Notes: generated by a model from the sequence alone, not told the origin. Shown: positions 42,196-53,244, counted from the first letter of the stretch. The stretch: 57,847 nt of DNA from DATAGF01 sp963813355 (GCA_963813355.1 CAWEYS010000009.1:1-57847); one strand, 5' to 3'. Numbers and translations: made by a program.

Positions 42196-43151
42196 AGCAC
42201 GGTCCCGCGATCGATCCGCGCCGAGAGCGACCGCAGGCGCTCGACCAGCTCGGGAGGCTCGTGGACCTCGAAGTCGACCCCGAGCATGAGGACCCGCAGG
42301 GCGAGCCAGTCGAGGTCGTCGTCGCCGGTGCGGTACTCGCAGGTGGCGTCGTCCTGCGGCTCCACCCTCCCCCACCCCGCGGCCGCACGCGCCCGCACCG
42401 CCTCCGCCGGCGCGCGCAGCGTGAGGCGCGCCTCGTAGCCCCGCGGCGCCGCCGCCATGCTCTCCGTCACGAAGGCGGCGGCGTCCGGCGCCGGCAGCGG
42501 CCGCGGCCCGGCGCGCACGCCGGTGGGCGCGGGCGCGGAGAGGCGGTCAACGCGGAAGCTCCGCCAGCCCTCGCGGCCGCGGTCCCACGCCACCAGGTAC
42601 CAGCGGCGCCCGAGGGCGACGAGCGCCTGCGGCTCCACCTCGCGCCGGCTCTCGGCGCCGTCGCGGCTTCGGTAGGCGAAGCGCACCCGCTCGGAGTCGC
42701 GGCAGGCCGCCGCCAGGACCGTCAGGTGCTGCGGGTCGACCGTCGGGCCGCCGGGCGCGGGCGGGGTCGCGGTCGCCGCCCCCAGGGCGTTGACGCGCCG
42801 GCGCAGGCGGGCCGGCAGCACCTGCTCGAGCTTGACCAGCGCCCGCACCGACGCCTCCTCGATGCCCGCCACCGACGTCCGCGCCGCGGTGCTCAGGCCG
42901 ACCGCGATCGCGATCGCCTCCTCGTCGTCGAGGAGCAGGGGCGGCATGGCGGTGCCCGCCCGGAGACGGTAGCCGCCCGCGGGCCCGCTGAGCGACTCGA
43001 CCGGGTAGCCGAGCCCCCGCAGCCGCTCGACGTCGCGCCGGACGGTCCGGCCCGACACCTCGAGCCGCTCGGCGAGCTCCGGGCCGGGCCAGTCGCGCCG
43101 CGCCTGCAGCAGCGACAGCAGCGTCAGCAGGCGGCTCGAGGTCGGCGCCAT
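42192..43151 (-). CDS. YafY/PafC-like WYL-domain transcriptional regulator
   Basis: A 319-residue regulator. An N-terminal HTH_11 (about 5-60, RLLTLLSLLQARRDWPGPEL, VSGRTVRRDVERLRGLGYP) is followed by a WYL domain (about 135-215, RFAYRSRDGAE, GRRWYLVAWDRGR) and a WCX-like C-terminus. WYL proteins often sense ligands such as single-stranded DNA and regulate repair or defence genes. The ATG at 43151 precedes MAPTSSRLL. It is coupled to the NYN gene. Confidence 0.9.
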   Translation of the reverse strand: MAPTSSRLLTLLSLLQARRDWPGPELAERLEVSGRTVRRDVERLRGLGYPVESLSGPAGGYRLRAGTAMPPLLLDDEEAIAIAVGLSTAARTSVAGIEEASVRALVKLEQVLPARLRRRVNALGAATATPPAPGGPTVDPQHLTVLAAACRDSERVRFAYRSRDGAESRREVEPQALVALGRRWYLVAWDRGREGWRSFRVDRLSAPAPTGVRAGPRPLPAPDAAAFVTESMAAAPRGYEARLTLRAPAEAVRARAAAGWGRVEPQDDATCEYRTGDDDLDWLALRVLMLGVDFEVHEPPELVERLRSLSARIDRGTVL

Positions 43152-43189
43152 CGCGCCATCATCGCCGACATCCAGGACGGATTCTGGCC

Positions 43190-44406
<1,217 letters not shown>

Positions 44407-44410
<4 letters not shown>

Positions 44411-44790
44411 ATCTCCGGGGGCGCGCCGACCCCGCCGCGGTCCAGCACGGGCCGCACCTCGACCAGCCCGAACGCGGCCTCGGGGACGCGCGCGGCGTGC
44501 TCGAGGGCCCGCTCGGGGGTCTCGCAGTCGATGAGGTAGAAGCCCGCCAGGAGCTCCTTGGCCTCGGCGAACGGGCCGTCGCTCGTCACCGGCCGCCCGT
44601 CGCTGACCGCGACGCGGGTCGCGAGCGACGGATCGCCCAGCGCCTCGGCGACGATCAGCTCGCCCGAGGCGGCGAGGTCCTCGTACAGCGCCATGTGGGC
44701 GCGCCAGCCCTCGGCGCGCTGGTCGTCGGAGAACCCGCCCCACATCTCCCGCGTGGTCGGGTTGCTGTAGACCATGATCAGGTACTTCAC
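44407..44790 (-). CDS. YCII/DGPF-family protein
   Basis: A 127-residue protein. It contains the defining DGPF segment in TSDGPFAEAKELLAGFYLID and starts VKYLIMVYS. These ferredoxin-like domain proteins accompany ECF42 sigma factors and are their main known targets; the chemical role is unclear. The GTG at 44790 has a GGAGG site 6 bases upstream. It is the first gene of the pair and lies 50 bp from the palindromic promoter. Confidence 0.9.
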
Positions 44791-44839
44791 CTGTGCCTCC
44801 ACCGGTCAGGACTCTCCCTGCGAGAGTCTGTCACCCGAC

Positions 44840-44869
44840 ATGTCGAAGCCGGCCGGCCGGCTTCGACAT
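44840..44869. promoter_or_regulatory. 30-bp perfect palindrome forming overlapping divergent ECF42-type promoters
   Basis: ATGTCGAAGCCGGCC (44840-44854) is followed directly by its exact reverse complement (44855-44869). On each strand a TGTCGA -35 is followed after 17 bp by CGAC, which itself lies within the other strand's TGTCGA. TGTCGA with CGA/TC is, from memory, the promoter reported for ECF42. It would serve the DGPF/sigma pair on one side and the gene at 44915 on the other. Confidence 0.75.
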
Positions 44870-44914
44870 CCCCGCACAGGCGCCCGCCGGGGCGCCGGGA
44901 CCCGAGGAGGAGAG

Positions 44915-45473
44915 ATGAGCAAGGGGCCGCGGGTGCCGCGCCTGTCGGAGGAGGCGGTGCGGGGCGCGACAGGGCGGGGCTGGGACGAGCTGTTCGCCCT
45001 GCTCGACGGCTGGGGCGCCGCCGACCGCGACCACCGCGAGATCGCCGCCTGGCTGGCGGACGAGCAGGGCGTCGAACGGCTGGTGGTCGCAGGCGGTCAC
45101 GGTCGAGTACGAGGTCGCGCGCGGGCTGCGCCCGCGCGGCGGCGACCGCGACGGCACGTTCACGGTCAACGCGAGCAGGACGGTGGCCGCGCCGGTGGAG
45201 CGGCTCTTCGCGGCCTTCGTCGACCCGGAGCTGCGCGGGCGCTGGCTGCCCGGCGACCGCCTGCGCGAGCGCACGTCCCAGCCGGCGCGGACCGCGCGCT
45301 TCGACTGGGGGGACGGCGCGACGCGGGTCGTCGTCGGCTTCACCGCCAAGGGCGAGGCCAAGAGCCAGGTCAACCTCGCGCACGAGCGCCTGCCCGACGC
45401 CCAGGCCGCCGATCGGGCCCGGGCCGACTGGCGCGAGCGCCTGGCCGCGCTCAAGGCCCTGCTCGAGGGCTGA
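44915..45473 (+). pseudogene. SRPBCC-domain protein with DUF4287-like N-terminus, one frameshift
   Basis: Reconstructed length is about 185 residues. The N-terminal part is MSKGPRVPRLSEEAVRGATG and WDELFALLDGWGAADRDHRE. After one extra base near 45076 the expected WWSQAVTVEYEVARGLRP follows, then the START-like SRPBCC fold VAAPVERLFAAFVDPELRGR and AKSQVNLAHERLP. The ligand is unknown. The ATG at 44915 has a GGAGGAG site. It is probably driven by the palindromic ECF42 promoter. Confidence 0.78.
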
Positions 45474-45487
45474 GAACCGCCCGTCGG

Positions 45488-46580
45488 ATGGACGCCGATC
45501 AGGTCCTCGCCTTCCGGCTGGCCCGCTCCGGGCTGGCCGGTCGGCGCGCGCGCGGCCTCGCCGACGCGGCGGCGTGCCCCGCCTCGGACTTCGCCCGCGA
45601 CGCGGCGCTGATGGCGCTGGCAGCGCGGGCCGAGGGCCTCTCCCGGGCGTCCTACGAGCGCGCGGTGGACGCCGGCGAGCTCGTCGTCGCCCACGTCGTC
45701 CGCGGGGCCATCCACGCGCTCGCGCCCGGCGACCTCGCGCTCTACGGGCGCGCCCTGATCGCCCGCGACGACGGCGAGCTCGCCGCGCAGCTCGGCCGGC
45801 AGGTCCAGCGGCTCGCCGCCGAGACGGGGCTCGCCCCGGGCGAGGCGCTGGAGGAGGTGGCGGCGGCCACGCAGGACGCGCTCGCGAACGGCGGGGCGCT
45901 CGACAGGAACGAGCTGCACCAGGAGCTGAGAACGCGCGTCCGCGCCGACCTGATGCCCTGGTGCCGGGGCTGCCGCAGCCACCACGTCGCTCCCATGCTG
46001 TGGCGCTATGCGACGGTGGTCGGCGGGCGTGCGGCTCGACTCCGCGCGCCGCTACACGATGGGCGAGCCGGGCCCGACGCCTGCCGCGAGCGAGGCCGTT
46101 CGCCGCTTCCTCGGCTTCTACGGACCGGCCACGCCCGGCGACTTCGCGGAGTGGGCCGGGCTCGCGCGGCCCCATGCCCACCGGCTGTGGGACGAGTCGG
46201 CGGGCGACCTCGCCGAGGTGCGGGTGGGCACGAGAACGGGGTGGATCCTGAGCGGGGACGTGGCCGCGCTCGAGTCGCCGCCCGCCGCGCGGGGCATCCG
46301 CCTGCTCCCGCCGGGCGACCCCTACCTGCAGAAGCCCAACCGGCCGCTGCTCGCCCCGGACCCCGAGCTGCGCGCGCGGCTGTTCCGGCCTGTGGCGAGC
46401 CCCGGAGCGGTGCTGAGGGACGGCCGCCTGACCGGCCTGTGGCGGGTCAGGTCAAAGGGACGGGCGGCGGAGGTCACCGTCGAGAGGCTCGGCCGTCTCC
46501 CGCGCCGGGACCTCGAGGAGCAGGCCCGGCGCGTGGCCGAGCTGCGCGGAGCCGCCGGGGCCGCGCTCGTCCTCGCCTAG
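45488..46580 (+). pseudogene. AlkZ/HTH_42-like winged-helix protein, one frameshift
   Basis: A protein of about 363 residues of the HTH_42 family, which includes DNA glycosylase AlkZ. It begins MDADQVLAFRLARSGLAGRR. ELHQELRTRVRADLMPWCRG lies before the break. After one extra base near 46030 the frame continues VRLDSARRYTMGEPGPTPAA, RRFLGFYGPATPGDFAEWAG and GDPYLQKPNRPLLAPDP. No AlkZ-type QxQ motif is evident, so glycosylase activity is not claimed. It starts 14 bp after the SRPBCC gene. Confidence 0.75.
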
Positions 46581-46584
46581 TGCT

Positions 46585-46611
46585 CCACGCCAATCGTCCC
46601 GTTTGGCGTGG
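46585..46611. terminator. hairpin or inverted repeat after the HTH_42 gene
   Basis: CCACGCCAA (46585-46593) and TTGGCGTGG (46603-46611) form a perfect 9-bp inverted repeat with a 9-base loop, starting 4 bp after the stop. There is no T-tract, so an operator role cannot be excluded. Confidence 0.6.
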
Positions 46612-46700
46612 GTGGCGGAGCGGGATTCCGCCCCTGTCGATCGCCGTGGTCGGGTAGGGCGCGCCCGCCCGCCCTCGCGCCGGCTGCTATTGCTGTCGGC

Positions 46701-46757
46701 GTGAGGGCCCTGGTCACCGGCAGCCCCGCCTCAACGGGGCCCTACCCCCAGCGCTGA
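46701..46757 (+). CDS. possible leaderless 18-residue upstream peptide
   Basis: TATTGC (46688-46693), seven bases, then GTG at 46701 opens MRALVTGSPASTGPYPQR, ending at 46757, 12 bp before the ATG of the acyl-CoA dehydrogenase gene. Geometry matches the leaderless starts elsewhere in this window. It may only position ribosomes near the downstream start. Confidence 0.35.
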   Translation: MRALVTGSPASTGPYPQR

Positions 46758-46769
46758 GGGGAGCGACCG

Positions 46770-47948
<1,179 letters not shown>

Positions 47949-47964
47949 GGCCGCCTCGCGGTCC

Positions 47965-48564
47965 TCAGAACGGCGCCGGGCGCCCGGCGCGGGCGGCGAG
48001 CCGGCAGAGGTCTCCGCAGTAGGAGCGCCGGGCCCGCCGTCGCGGCGACGACCGCGGGTCGAATACGCGCTTGCACCAGAGGCATCGCGAGAGCGGCGGC
48101 CCATGTGACGTCGGGGCGCGGGCCGGCGCGGCGTCTCTCGTCGGCACGTCCCTGAGCGACCCCTGCTCGATGTCGAGGACGAGACCGCGCACGTGGTCGC
48201 GATGCGGCAGATCGGGCGCGGCGCGCAGCAGCCGCACGGCCGCCCGCACGCTCGCCTCGACCGACTGCTTGGGCAGCCGCGCCGCCAGCCCCGCGCAGTG
48301 GGTGTGGTGGATCACCACGACGCTCCGCGTCCCGAGGCGCTCCTGCGACATCGCGAGGCTCTCGAGCACGTCGGTCGTGACCTGGCCCCCGGCGTTGCGG
48401 AGCACGTGCGCGTCCCCGGGATCGAGGTCGAGGAGCTGCAGGGGGTCGATGCGCGCGTCCATGCAGGTCAGGACCGCGAGGCCCTTCCGGGGTCGCGCGT
48501 CCGGCTCAGGGCGCTTGGGCCGGGGTTCCGCCTCCCCGGACAGGATCCGATCGAGCGCGTCCAT
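47965..48564 (-). CDS. beta-carbonic anhydrase with C-terminal zinc-ribbon tail
   Basis: A 199-residue protein. The first 135 residues are a small beta-carbonic anhydrase: zinc ligands in LTCMDARIDP and IHHTHCAG. The aspartate-arginine pair needed for catalysis is in the first motif. The extra tail holds CLWCKRVFDP and SYCGDLC, a CxxC/CxxxC arrangement likely to bind a second zinc. I do not know this fusion as standard. The ATG at 48564 opens MDALDRILSGEAEP. Convergent with the dehydrogenase gene, 16 bp apart. Confidence 0.85.
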   Translation of the reverse strand: MDALDRILSGEAEPRPKRPEPDARPRKGLAVLTCMDARIDPLQLLDLDPGDAHVLRNAGGQVTTDVLESLAMSQERLGTRSVVVIHHTHCAGLAARLPKQSVEASVRAAVRLLRAAPDLPHRDHVRGLVLDIEQGSLRDVPTRDAAPARAPTSHGPPLSRCLWCKRVFDPRSSPRRRARRSYCGDLCRLAARAGRPAPF

Positions 48565-48746
48565 GAGCCATGGTGGGCGCCGCCCGCGCGCGCCGTCAAT
48601 CGGCGTTGCGCAGAGCGAGCCCTGCGGGTCGGACCCCCTCCTGCACGACGAGATCGCCGGCGGGCCCGAGGAGCGAGACGATGAGTCTCGCCACGACCCG
48701 CGGTCCCAAGGATCGAGGGGGCACGCGACCGGGAAGGAGCGAGCAC

Positions 48747-49205
48747 ATGTCCGACGACATCCGCGCCGCGCAGCAGGAGGCGGCGCCGGGGCTCGAGCAG
48801 TTGGCCGCGCTGGTCGGCGACTGGGCCCTCGGCGACCCCGCCGCCCCGATCGGGAGGACCTCCTTCTCCTGGCTGGCGGGGGGCTTCTTCCTGGTGCAGC
48901 GCTGGACGGTCAACATCCCCGAGGCTCCCGACGGCATCGCCATCCTCGGCGAGGACGCGGCCGGCGGCGGGCTCGTCCAGCACTACTACGACTCGCGCGG
49001 GATCGCCCGCGTCTACGGGATGAGCCTCGACGACGGCCTCTGGAGGCTCTGGAGGGACGGCTCGGACTTCTCGCAGCGCTTCGCGGGCAGGTTCAGCGAC
49101 GACGGGACCACGATCAGCGGCGCCTGGGAGATCGCCCCCGACGGCTCGCGCTGGGAGCATGACTTCGACCTCGTGTACACGAGGGTCGCCGTGCCCCGGC
49201 GCTGA
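48747..49205 (+). CDS. DUF1579-like protein
   Basis: A 152-residue beta-barrel-like protein. It contains LVGDWALGDPAAPIGRTSFS, FFLVQRWTVNIPEAPDG and WEIAPDGSRWEHDFDLVYTR. These lines match DUF1579 and related lipocalin-like folds that measure total surface exposure; function unknown. The ATG at 48747 has a GGAAGGAG site. The stretch 48565-48746 before it shows no gene or clear promoter. Confidence 0.75.
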   Translation: MSDDIRAAQQEAAPGLEQLAALVGDWALGDPAAPIGRTSFSWLAGGFFLVQRWTVNIPEAPDGIAILGEDAAGGGLVQHYYDSRGIARVYGMSLDDGLWRLWRDGSDFSQRFAGRFSDDGTTISGAWEIAPDGSRWEHDFDLVYTRVAVPRR

Positions 49206-49234
49206 AACACCATCGCGCCGCGGCCGGAATCGGC

Positions 49235-49265
49235 GCCGATGTCTGCCAGCATCGGCCTCACTTTT
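49235..49265 (+). terminator. rho-independent terminator
   Basis: GCCGATG (49235-49241) pairs with CATCGGC (49250-49256) around an 8-base loop. CTCACTTTT follows. It ends the DUF1579-like transcript. Confidence 0.7.
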
Positions 49266-49272
49266 CCTGCCC

Positions 49273-49773
49273 GTGAGCGGACGTCCTGTCATCATCGAGA
49301 AGCGGAAATGGGACGGCTCGGTGAGCGCCCGATGGACTGCGCTGTTCCATCGCGACGGCGTGCGGATGACCTGGCGGACGCCGACCGGCACGACCAGGTC
49401 CCATCCCCGCACCGGCCGGCAGGAGACCACCGAGCACCTCGAGGTCTCGGCGACCTGTGGCGACGGGTGGATCGCGACCGCGGTCCTCGACGCCGACGGC
49501 CGGCTGCTGCGCTACGAGGTCAACGCGACCGCCGGCGACGAGGCCGAGCGCGATGGGATCCTCGCGTTCATCGACCTCGATCTGGACCTCGTCATCAGTG
49601 ACCACACCGCGGTCGTCACCGATCTCATCGAGTTCGCCGAGCGGCGCGAGGAGATGGGCTACCCGCCCGGCATGCTGAGCGCCGTCGTCGTCGCGCTGGA
49701 CAAGGCGCTGCGGCGCCACCGAAGCGGCGACTGGCCCTTCGACGGCTCCCTGCTCGAGCTCGCCGGCCCGTAG
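49273..49773 (+). CDS. DUF402-domain protein
   Basis: A 166-residue protein with the DUF402 pattern: VIIEKRKWDGSVSARW at the start, RYEVNATAGDEAERDG, and DLDLDLVISDHTAVVTDLIE, whose acidic residues form the metal/phosphate site in nucleoside phosphatases of this family. YPPGMLSAVVVALDKAL closes it. The true substrate is open. GTG at 49273 is chosen because relatives start close to it. The start lies just after the terminator of the previous gene, so its own promoter must overlap it. Confidence 0.7.
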   Translation: MSGRPVIIEKRKWDGSVSARWTALFHRDGVRMTWRTPTGTTRSHPRTGRQETTEHLEVSATCGDGWIATAVLDADGRLLRYEVNATAGDEAERDGILAFIDLDLDLVISDHTAVVTDLIEFAERREEMGYPPGMLSAVVVALDKALRRHRSGDWPFDGSLLELAGP

Positions 49774-49795
49774 CCCTGGGGCCGGTCGAGCACCC

Positions 49796-50785
49796 TCAGC
49801 CCTGCAGCGTCGGCGAGTGGCTCGTGCTCACGGCCGGGTCGGACGTGCGTCCGTCCGCGGGGGTGGGTGACGCGTAGACGGCCACGAAGCCCTGCCGCCA
49901 GCTGGGGTGGCGCGGCGTCCACCCGAGCTCGCGCTTGGCCTTCGCGTTCGAGGCGCCCGAGGACTCGGTTCCGATCATCACCGCGACCTCGCCGGCGAGC
50001 AGCCGCGCGAGCCAACGGGGCACGCGGCGGGGCGGCTTGGCGCCGAGCGCGCTCGCGAGCACCGGCAGCCACTCGCGCACCGGGGCGGGCTCGTCGTCGA
50101 CGACGTTGTAGATGCCGGCTTCCCCGTGCTCGAGCGCGAGCACGGTCGCCGCGGCGGCGTCGTCGAGGTGGATGAACGAGAAGACGCCGTCGCCGTCGCC
50201 GACGATCGGGAACTGCCGCCTGCGCACGGGCTCGATCAGCCCGTCGTTGGGTGCGCCGTAGAAGCCGCCGTAGCGAAGGGCGATCCCGCCGGCGTCCGTG
50301 ACCGCCTGGTCCAGATAGCGCATCGCCGCAGCGCTCTCGCGCATCGCGGGCAGCGGGCTGGGGTCGAGTGGATCGTCCTCGGTCTTCACCGGCCCGCCCA
50401 CGGGCGCGTGGCGGAGGCTGGCGAAGCTCTGGGCGACGAACCGGTGCACGCCCGCCTCGCGCGCGGCGGCCAGCAGCGCGTCGGTGCCCTCGGTCCGAAG
50501 CCGGTTCGTCTGCGCGAAGCTGCGGTCGAAGTGCCGCGAGAAGCGCACATCCGCGAGCGCGGTCGCCTGGTGGACGATCGCCTCGGGCTCGGTCTCGAGC
50601 ACGGCCGTGCGGACGGCGCGCGGGTCCAGCAGATCGAGCGCGATCGGCTCCGCCCCGAGCGCCCGGATGCGTTCGGCGTTCCCGGGCGACCGGAAGGTGC
50701 CGACCACCTCGTGCCCTCGATCTATCAACTGGGGAACGAGCCGGGTGCCGATGGCACCGCTCGCCCCTGCCACGAAGACTCGCAT
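49796..50785 (-). CDS. NAD-dependent epimerase/dehydratase (ECF41 partner)
   Basis: A 329-residue extended SDR. The cofactor motif is FVAGASGAIGTRLV. The catalytic Tyr-x-x-x-Lys site is not clear: RYGGFYGAPND lies where it is expected, so catalysis is uncertain. The gene is divergent from the ECF41-like sigma gene; an epimerase, oxidoreductase or decarboxylase beside the sigma is the hallmark of ECF41 loci. The ATG at 50785 has an AGGAG site. A promoter is proposed at 50837-50863. Confidence 0.88.
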   Translation of the reverse strand: MRVFVAGASGAIGTRLVPQLIDRGHEVVGTFRSPGNAERIRALGAEPIALDLLDPRAVRTAVLETEPEAIVHQATALADVRFSRHFDRSFAQTNRLRTEGTDALLAAAREAGVHRFVAQSFASLRHAPVGGPVKTEDDPLDPSPLPAMRESAAAMRYLDQAVTDAGGIALRYGGFYGAPNDGLIEPVRRRQFPIVGDGDGVFSFIHLDDAAAATVLALEHGEAGIYNVVDDEPAPVREWLPVLASALGAKPPRRVPRWLARLLAGEVAVMIGTESSGASNAKAKRELGWTPRHPSWRQGFVAVYASPTPADGRTSDPAVSTSHSPTLQG

Positions 50786-50800
50786 CGTCTTCTCCTCTCT

Positions 50801-50863
50801 CGTCACATGAGCGGGATCTCGCGGGTCTGGGTGTATGACCCGACGCGACGGAGGAATGTGACC
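50801..50863. promoter_or_regulatory. mirrored divergent ECF41-type promoters
   Basis: Plus strand: CGTCACA (50801-50807), 16 bp, GGTC (50824-50827). Minus strand: GGTCACA (50863-50857), 16 bp, GGTC (50840-50837). Both resemble, from memory, the ECF41 promoter TGTCACA, 16 to 17 bp, CGTC, with GGTC replacing CGTC in each. One faces the sigma gene and the other the epimerase gene. Confidence 0.65.
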
Positions 50864-50864
50864 G

Positions 50865-51749
50865 ATGGATGAACAGGAATGGCTGGCCGAGCGCTTCGAG
50901 GCGCAGCGCACCCGCCTGCGGGCGGTCGCCTATCGGATGCTCGGCTCGCTGAGCGAGGCGGACGACGCCGTCCAGGACGCGTGGCTACGGCTCAGCCGCG
51001 CCGACACGAGTGAGGTCGAGAACCTCGATGGGTGGCTGACGACCGTCGTCGCGCGCGTCTCGCTGAACATGCTCCGTTCGCGCAACCTGCGGCGCGAGGA
51101 GCCGCTCGGCGTCCGCGTGCCCGATCCGATCGTCAACCGCGCCGACGGGACGGACCCCGAGCACGAGGCGCTGCTGGCCGACTCGGTGGGTCTCGCCCTG
51201 CTCGTGGTCCTCGAGACGCTGAGCCCGGCCGAGCGGCTCGCGTTCGTGCTGCACGACATGTTCGCCGTGCCCTTCGACCAGATCGCGCCGATCGTCGACC
51301 GCTCCCCCGAGGCCGCACGCCAGCTCGCCAGCCGCGCGCGCCGCCGCGTCCAGGGCGAGAACACGGTTCCCGACGCCGACCTCGACACCCAGCGCGAGGT
51401 CCTCGACGCGTTTCTGGCCGCGGCACGCGACGGCGACTTTCAGGCGCTGGTCGCGGTGCTCGACCCGGACGTCGTGCTGCGCGCGGACCTCGGTCCCCTG
51501 CCGACGGGCGGATCGAGGGAGGTCCGCGGGGCCGCGGCGGTGGCCGGCCAGGCCCTCACCTACTCACGGATCGGCCTGGTCGTGCGGCCGGCGCTCGTCA
51601 ACGGCGTCGTGGGAGCCGTCTCGACGCTCGACGGAGAGCTGTTCTCGGTCGGGGCCTTCACGGTCAGGGGCGGGAGGATCACCGAGATCGACTTCCTCGC
51701 CGACCCCGCGCGCCTCCGCCGGCTCGACCTGACGGTCCTCGACGACTGA
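50865..51749 (+). CDS. ECF sigma factor, ECF41-like with NTF2-like C-terminal domain
   Basis: A 294-residue sigma factor. Region 2 (LRAVAYRMLGSLSEADDAVQ, LRLSRAD) and region 4 (LSPAERLAFVLHDMFAVPFD, RSPEAARQLASRARRRV) lie within 1-160. A SnoaL/NTF2-like domain (about 170-290, FLAAARDGDFQALVAVLDPD) follows and in ECF41 proteins both activates and restrains the sigma. No anti-sigma is present. The ATG at 50865 has a GGAGGA site. Divergent from the epimerase gene. Confidence 0.92.
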   Translation: MDEQEWLAERFEAQRTRLRAVAYRMLGSLSEADDAVQDAWLRLSRADTSEVENLDGWLTTVVARVSLNMLRSRNLRREEPLGVRVPDPIVNRADGTDPEHEALLADSVGLALLVVLETLSPAERLAFVLHDMFAVPFDQIAPIVDRSPEAARQLASRARRRVQGENTVPDADLDTQREVLDAFLAAARDGDFQALVAVLDPDVVLRADLGPLPTGGSREVRGAAAVAGQALTYSRIGLVVRPALVNGVVGAVSTLDGELFSVGAFTVRGGRITEIDFLADPARLRRLDLTVLDD

Positions 51750-51812
51750 CCGGTCTGCGCGCCCGTCACCCGTCCCGCGTCGAGCGTGCGCATCGGGTGC
51801 CTGCCGAGGTCG

Positions 51813-51843
51813 TAAGTGCCGGATAGGTGACCGGCGCGATGGT
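51813..51843 (+). promoter_or_regulatory. third 11-bp repeat promoter, degraded
   Basis: TAAGTG (51813-51818) and TAGGTG (51824-51829) start 11 bp apart, like the TAAGCG pairs at 36354 and 37375. Eight bases later comes GATGGT, a weak -10. No hairpin of the cassette type follows. Confidence 0.45.
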
Positions 51844-51892
51844 GCACTCGTCACGCCATCGCGTCACGAGGCCCCATGCGACACGAGCCCAC

Positions 51893-51985
51893 ATGAACCG
51901 CGTCCGCATCGCTCGCACGATCCTCGGCTTCCTCGCCGCGCTCACGATCGAGCTGGCGGTCCCTCGTCCCGAGCGGTCCGCCTGA
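51893..51985 (+). CDS. possible 30-residue membrane peptide
   Basis: MNRVRIARTILGFLAALTIE followed by LAVPRPERSA has one hydrophobic stretch. It sits downstream of the degraded 11-bp repeat promoter. No clear ribosome site. This is the only reading frame I can support between 51750 and 52009. Confidence 0.3.
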   Translation: MNRVRIARTILGFLAALTIELAVPRPERSA

Positions 51986-52009
51986 CTGCTGGCCGCGCTC
52001 CCGGCAGGC

Positions 52010-53205
52010 TCAGGCGGGCTGACGCAGCGCCTGGTCGATGGTGGCGGGGTCGAGGATGTGCTCGATGACCATGATCGCCGCGCCCGTCACGCCGGCGCGG
52101 TCTCCGAGCTGGCTGGTGACGATGCGCAGGTCGCGGGTCGCCAGCGGCAGCGAGCGCTGGAAGACGACCTCGCGCAGGCCGGCGAGCAGGTGCTCGTGGA
52201 CGTCGCCGATGTCGCCGCCGAGCACGATCACGCGGGGGTTGAAGAAGTTCACGCACGAGGCCAGGACCTCGCCGAGCGCGCGGCCGGCCTCGCGGACCAT
52301 CCTGATGGCCTCGGCGTTGCCCGCGCGCACGAGGCGCACGACGTCGCGGCTGCCGTCGGCGTCGTAGCCCGCCGCGGCGAGCCGGTGGGCCAGGGCCCGG
52401 CCGCCGGCGACGGCCTCCAGGCAGCCGATGTTGCCGCAGCGGCAGACGACGTCCTCGTGGTCGGTCGACCACGATGTGGCCGATGTCGCCCGCGGCGCCC
52501 TCGGCGCCGCGGTGGATCCGGCGGTCCGCCACGATCCCGCAGCCGATGCCGGTGCCGACCTTGACGTAGAGCAGGTGCTCGACGTCGCGCCAGTGGGCCC
52601 AGTGCTCGCCCAGGGCCATGATGTTGACGTCGTTGTCGACGAGGACCGGCGCGCCGGCGTAGCGCTCGGCGAACCAGTCGGGGATCGAGAAGCCGTCCCA
52701 GCCGGGCATGATCGGCGGGTTGACCGGCTGCCCGCGGCGAAGGCCACCGGGCCGGGGATGCCGACGCCGATCCGCGCACGTCGCCGGCGAGCGCCGGCTC
52801 TCGCGGAGCAGCTTCGCGGAAGCGGTCGTGGACGAGCCGAGGACCGCTCGGGACCCTCGCGCGATGTCGATGTCGAACGCCAGCTCGGCGAGCGGCCCGC
52901 CGGCCAGGTCGGTGATGGCGAGTCGCGAGTGGGTCGCGCCCAGGTCGGCGGCGAGGACGACGCCCGCCTTGTGGTTGAAGGCGAGCACGCGTCGGCGGCG
53001 GCCGCCGGTGGACTCGGTGTCGCCCGCCTCGTAGATGAGGCCCGCGGCGCAGCAGCGCGTCGACGCGCTGGGCGACGGTGGAGCGCGCGAGGCCGGTGTC
53101 GCCGGCGAGGTCGGCGCGCGTGACCGCGTCGCCGCTCGCGGATGAGCCGGAGGACGCTCCCCGCGCCGCCGGCGTTCCCGGGTGCGCGCCGGGGTCGTGG
53201 GCCAT
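52010..53205 (-). pseudogene. ROK-family transcriptional repressor (multiply frameshifted)
   Basis: Reconstructed length is about 398 residues. A winged helix (AVTRADLAGDTGLARSTVAQ) is followed by a sugar-kinase-like ROK domain: LAADLGATHSRLAITDLAGG, PVLVDNDVNIMALGEHWAHW, GAAGDIGHIVVD, and the zinc motif CRCGNIGCLEAVAGG. ROK repressors such as NagC and XylR release DNA when bound by sugar. The gene is read in all three frames with about eight single-base changes, both gains and losses, between about 52470 and 53160. ATG 53205 is the start. It is divergent from a sugar operon it probably controls. Confidence 0.82.
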
Positions 53206-53213
53206 GCGATCGG

Positions 53214-53235
53214 CCGAAGTAAAGCATGACTTCGG
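53214..53235. promoter_or_regulatory. inverted repeat before the ROK gene
   Basis: CCGAAGT (53214-53220) and ACTTCGG (53229-53235) form a perfect 7-bp inverted repeat with an 8-bp spacer, 8 bp upstream of the ROK start codon. Autoregulatory operator candidate. Confidence 0.5.
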
Positions 53236-53244
53236 ACGCGCTAA

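Noticed and set aside
45488..46580. Calling this gene AlkZ glycosylase outright
   Set aside because: HTH_42 similarity is clear, but the catalytic QxQ-type motif was not identified.
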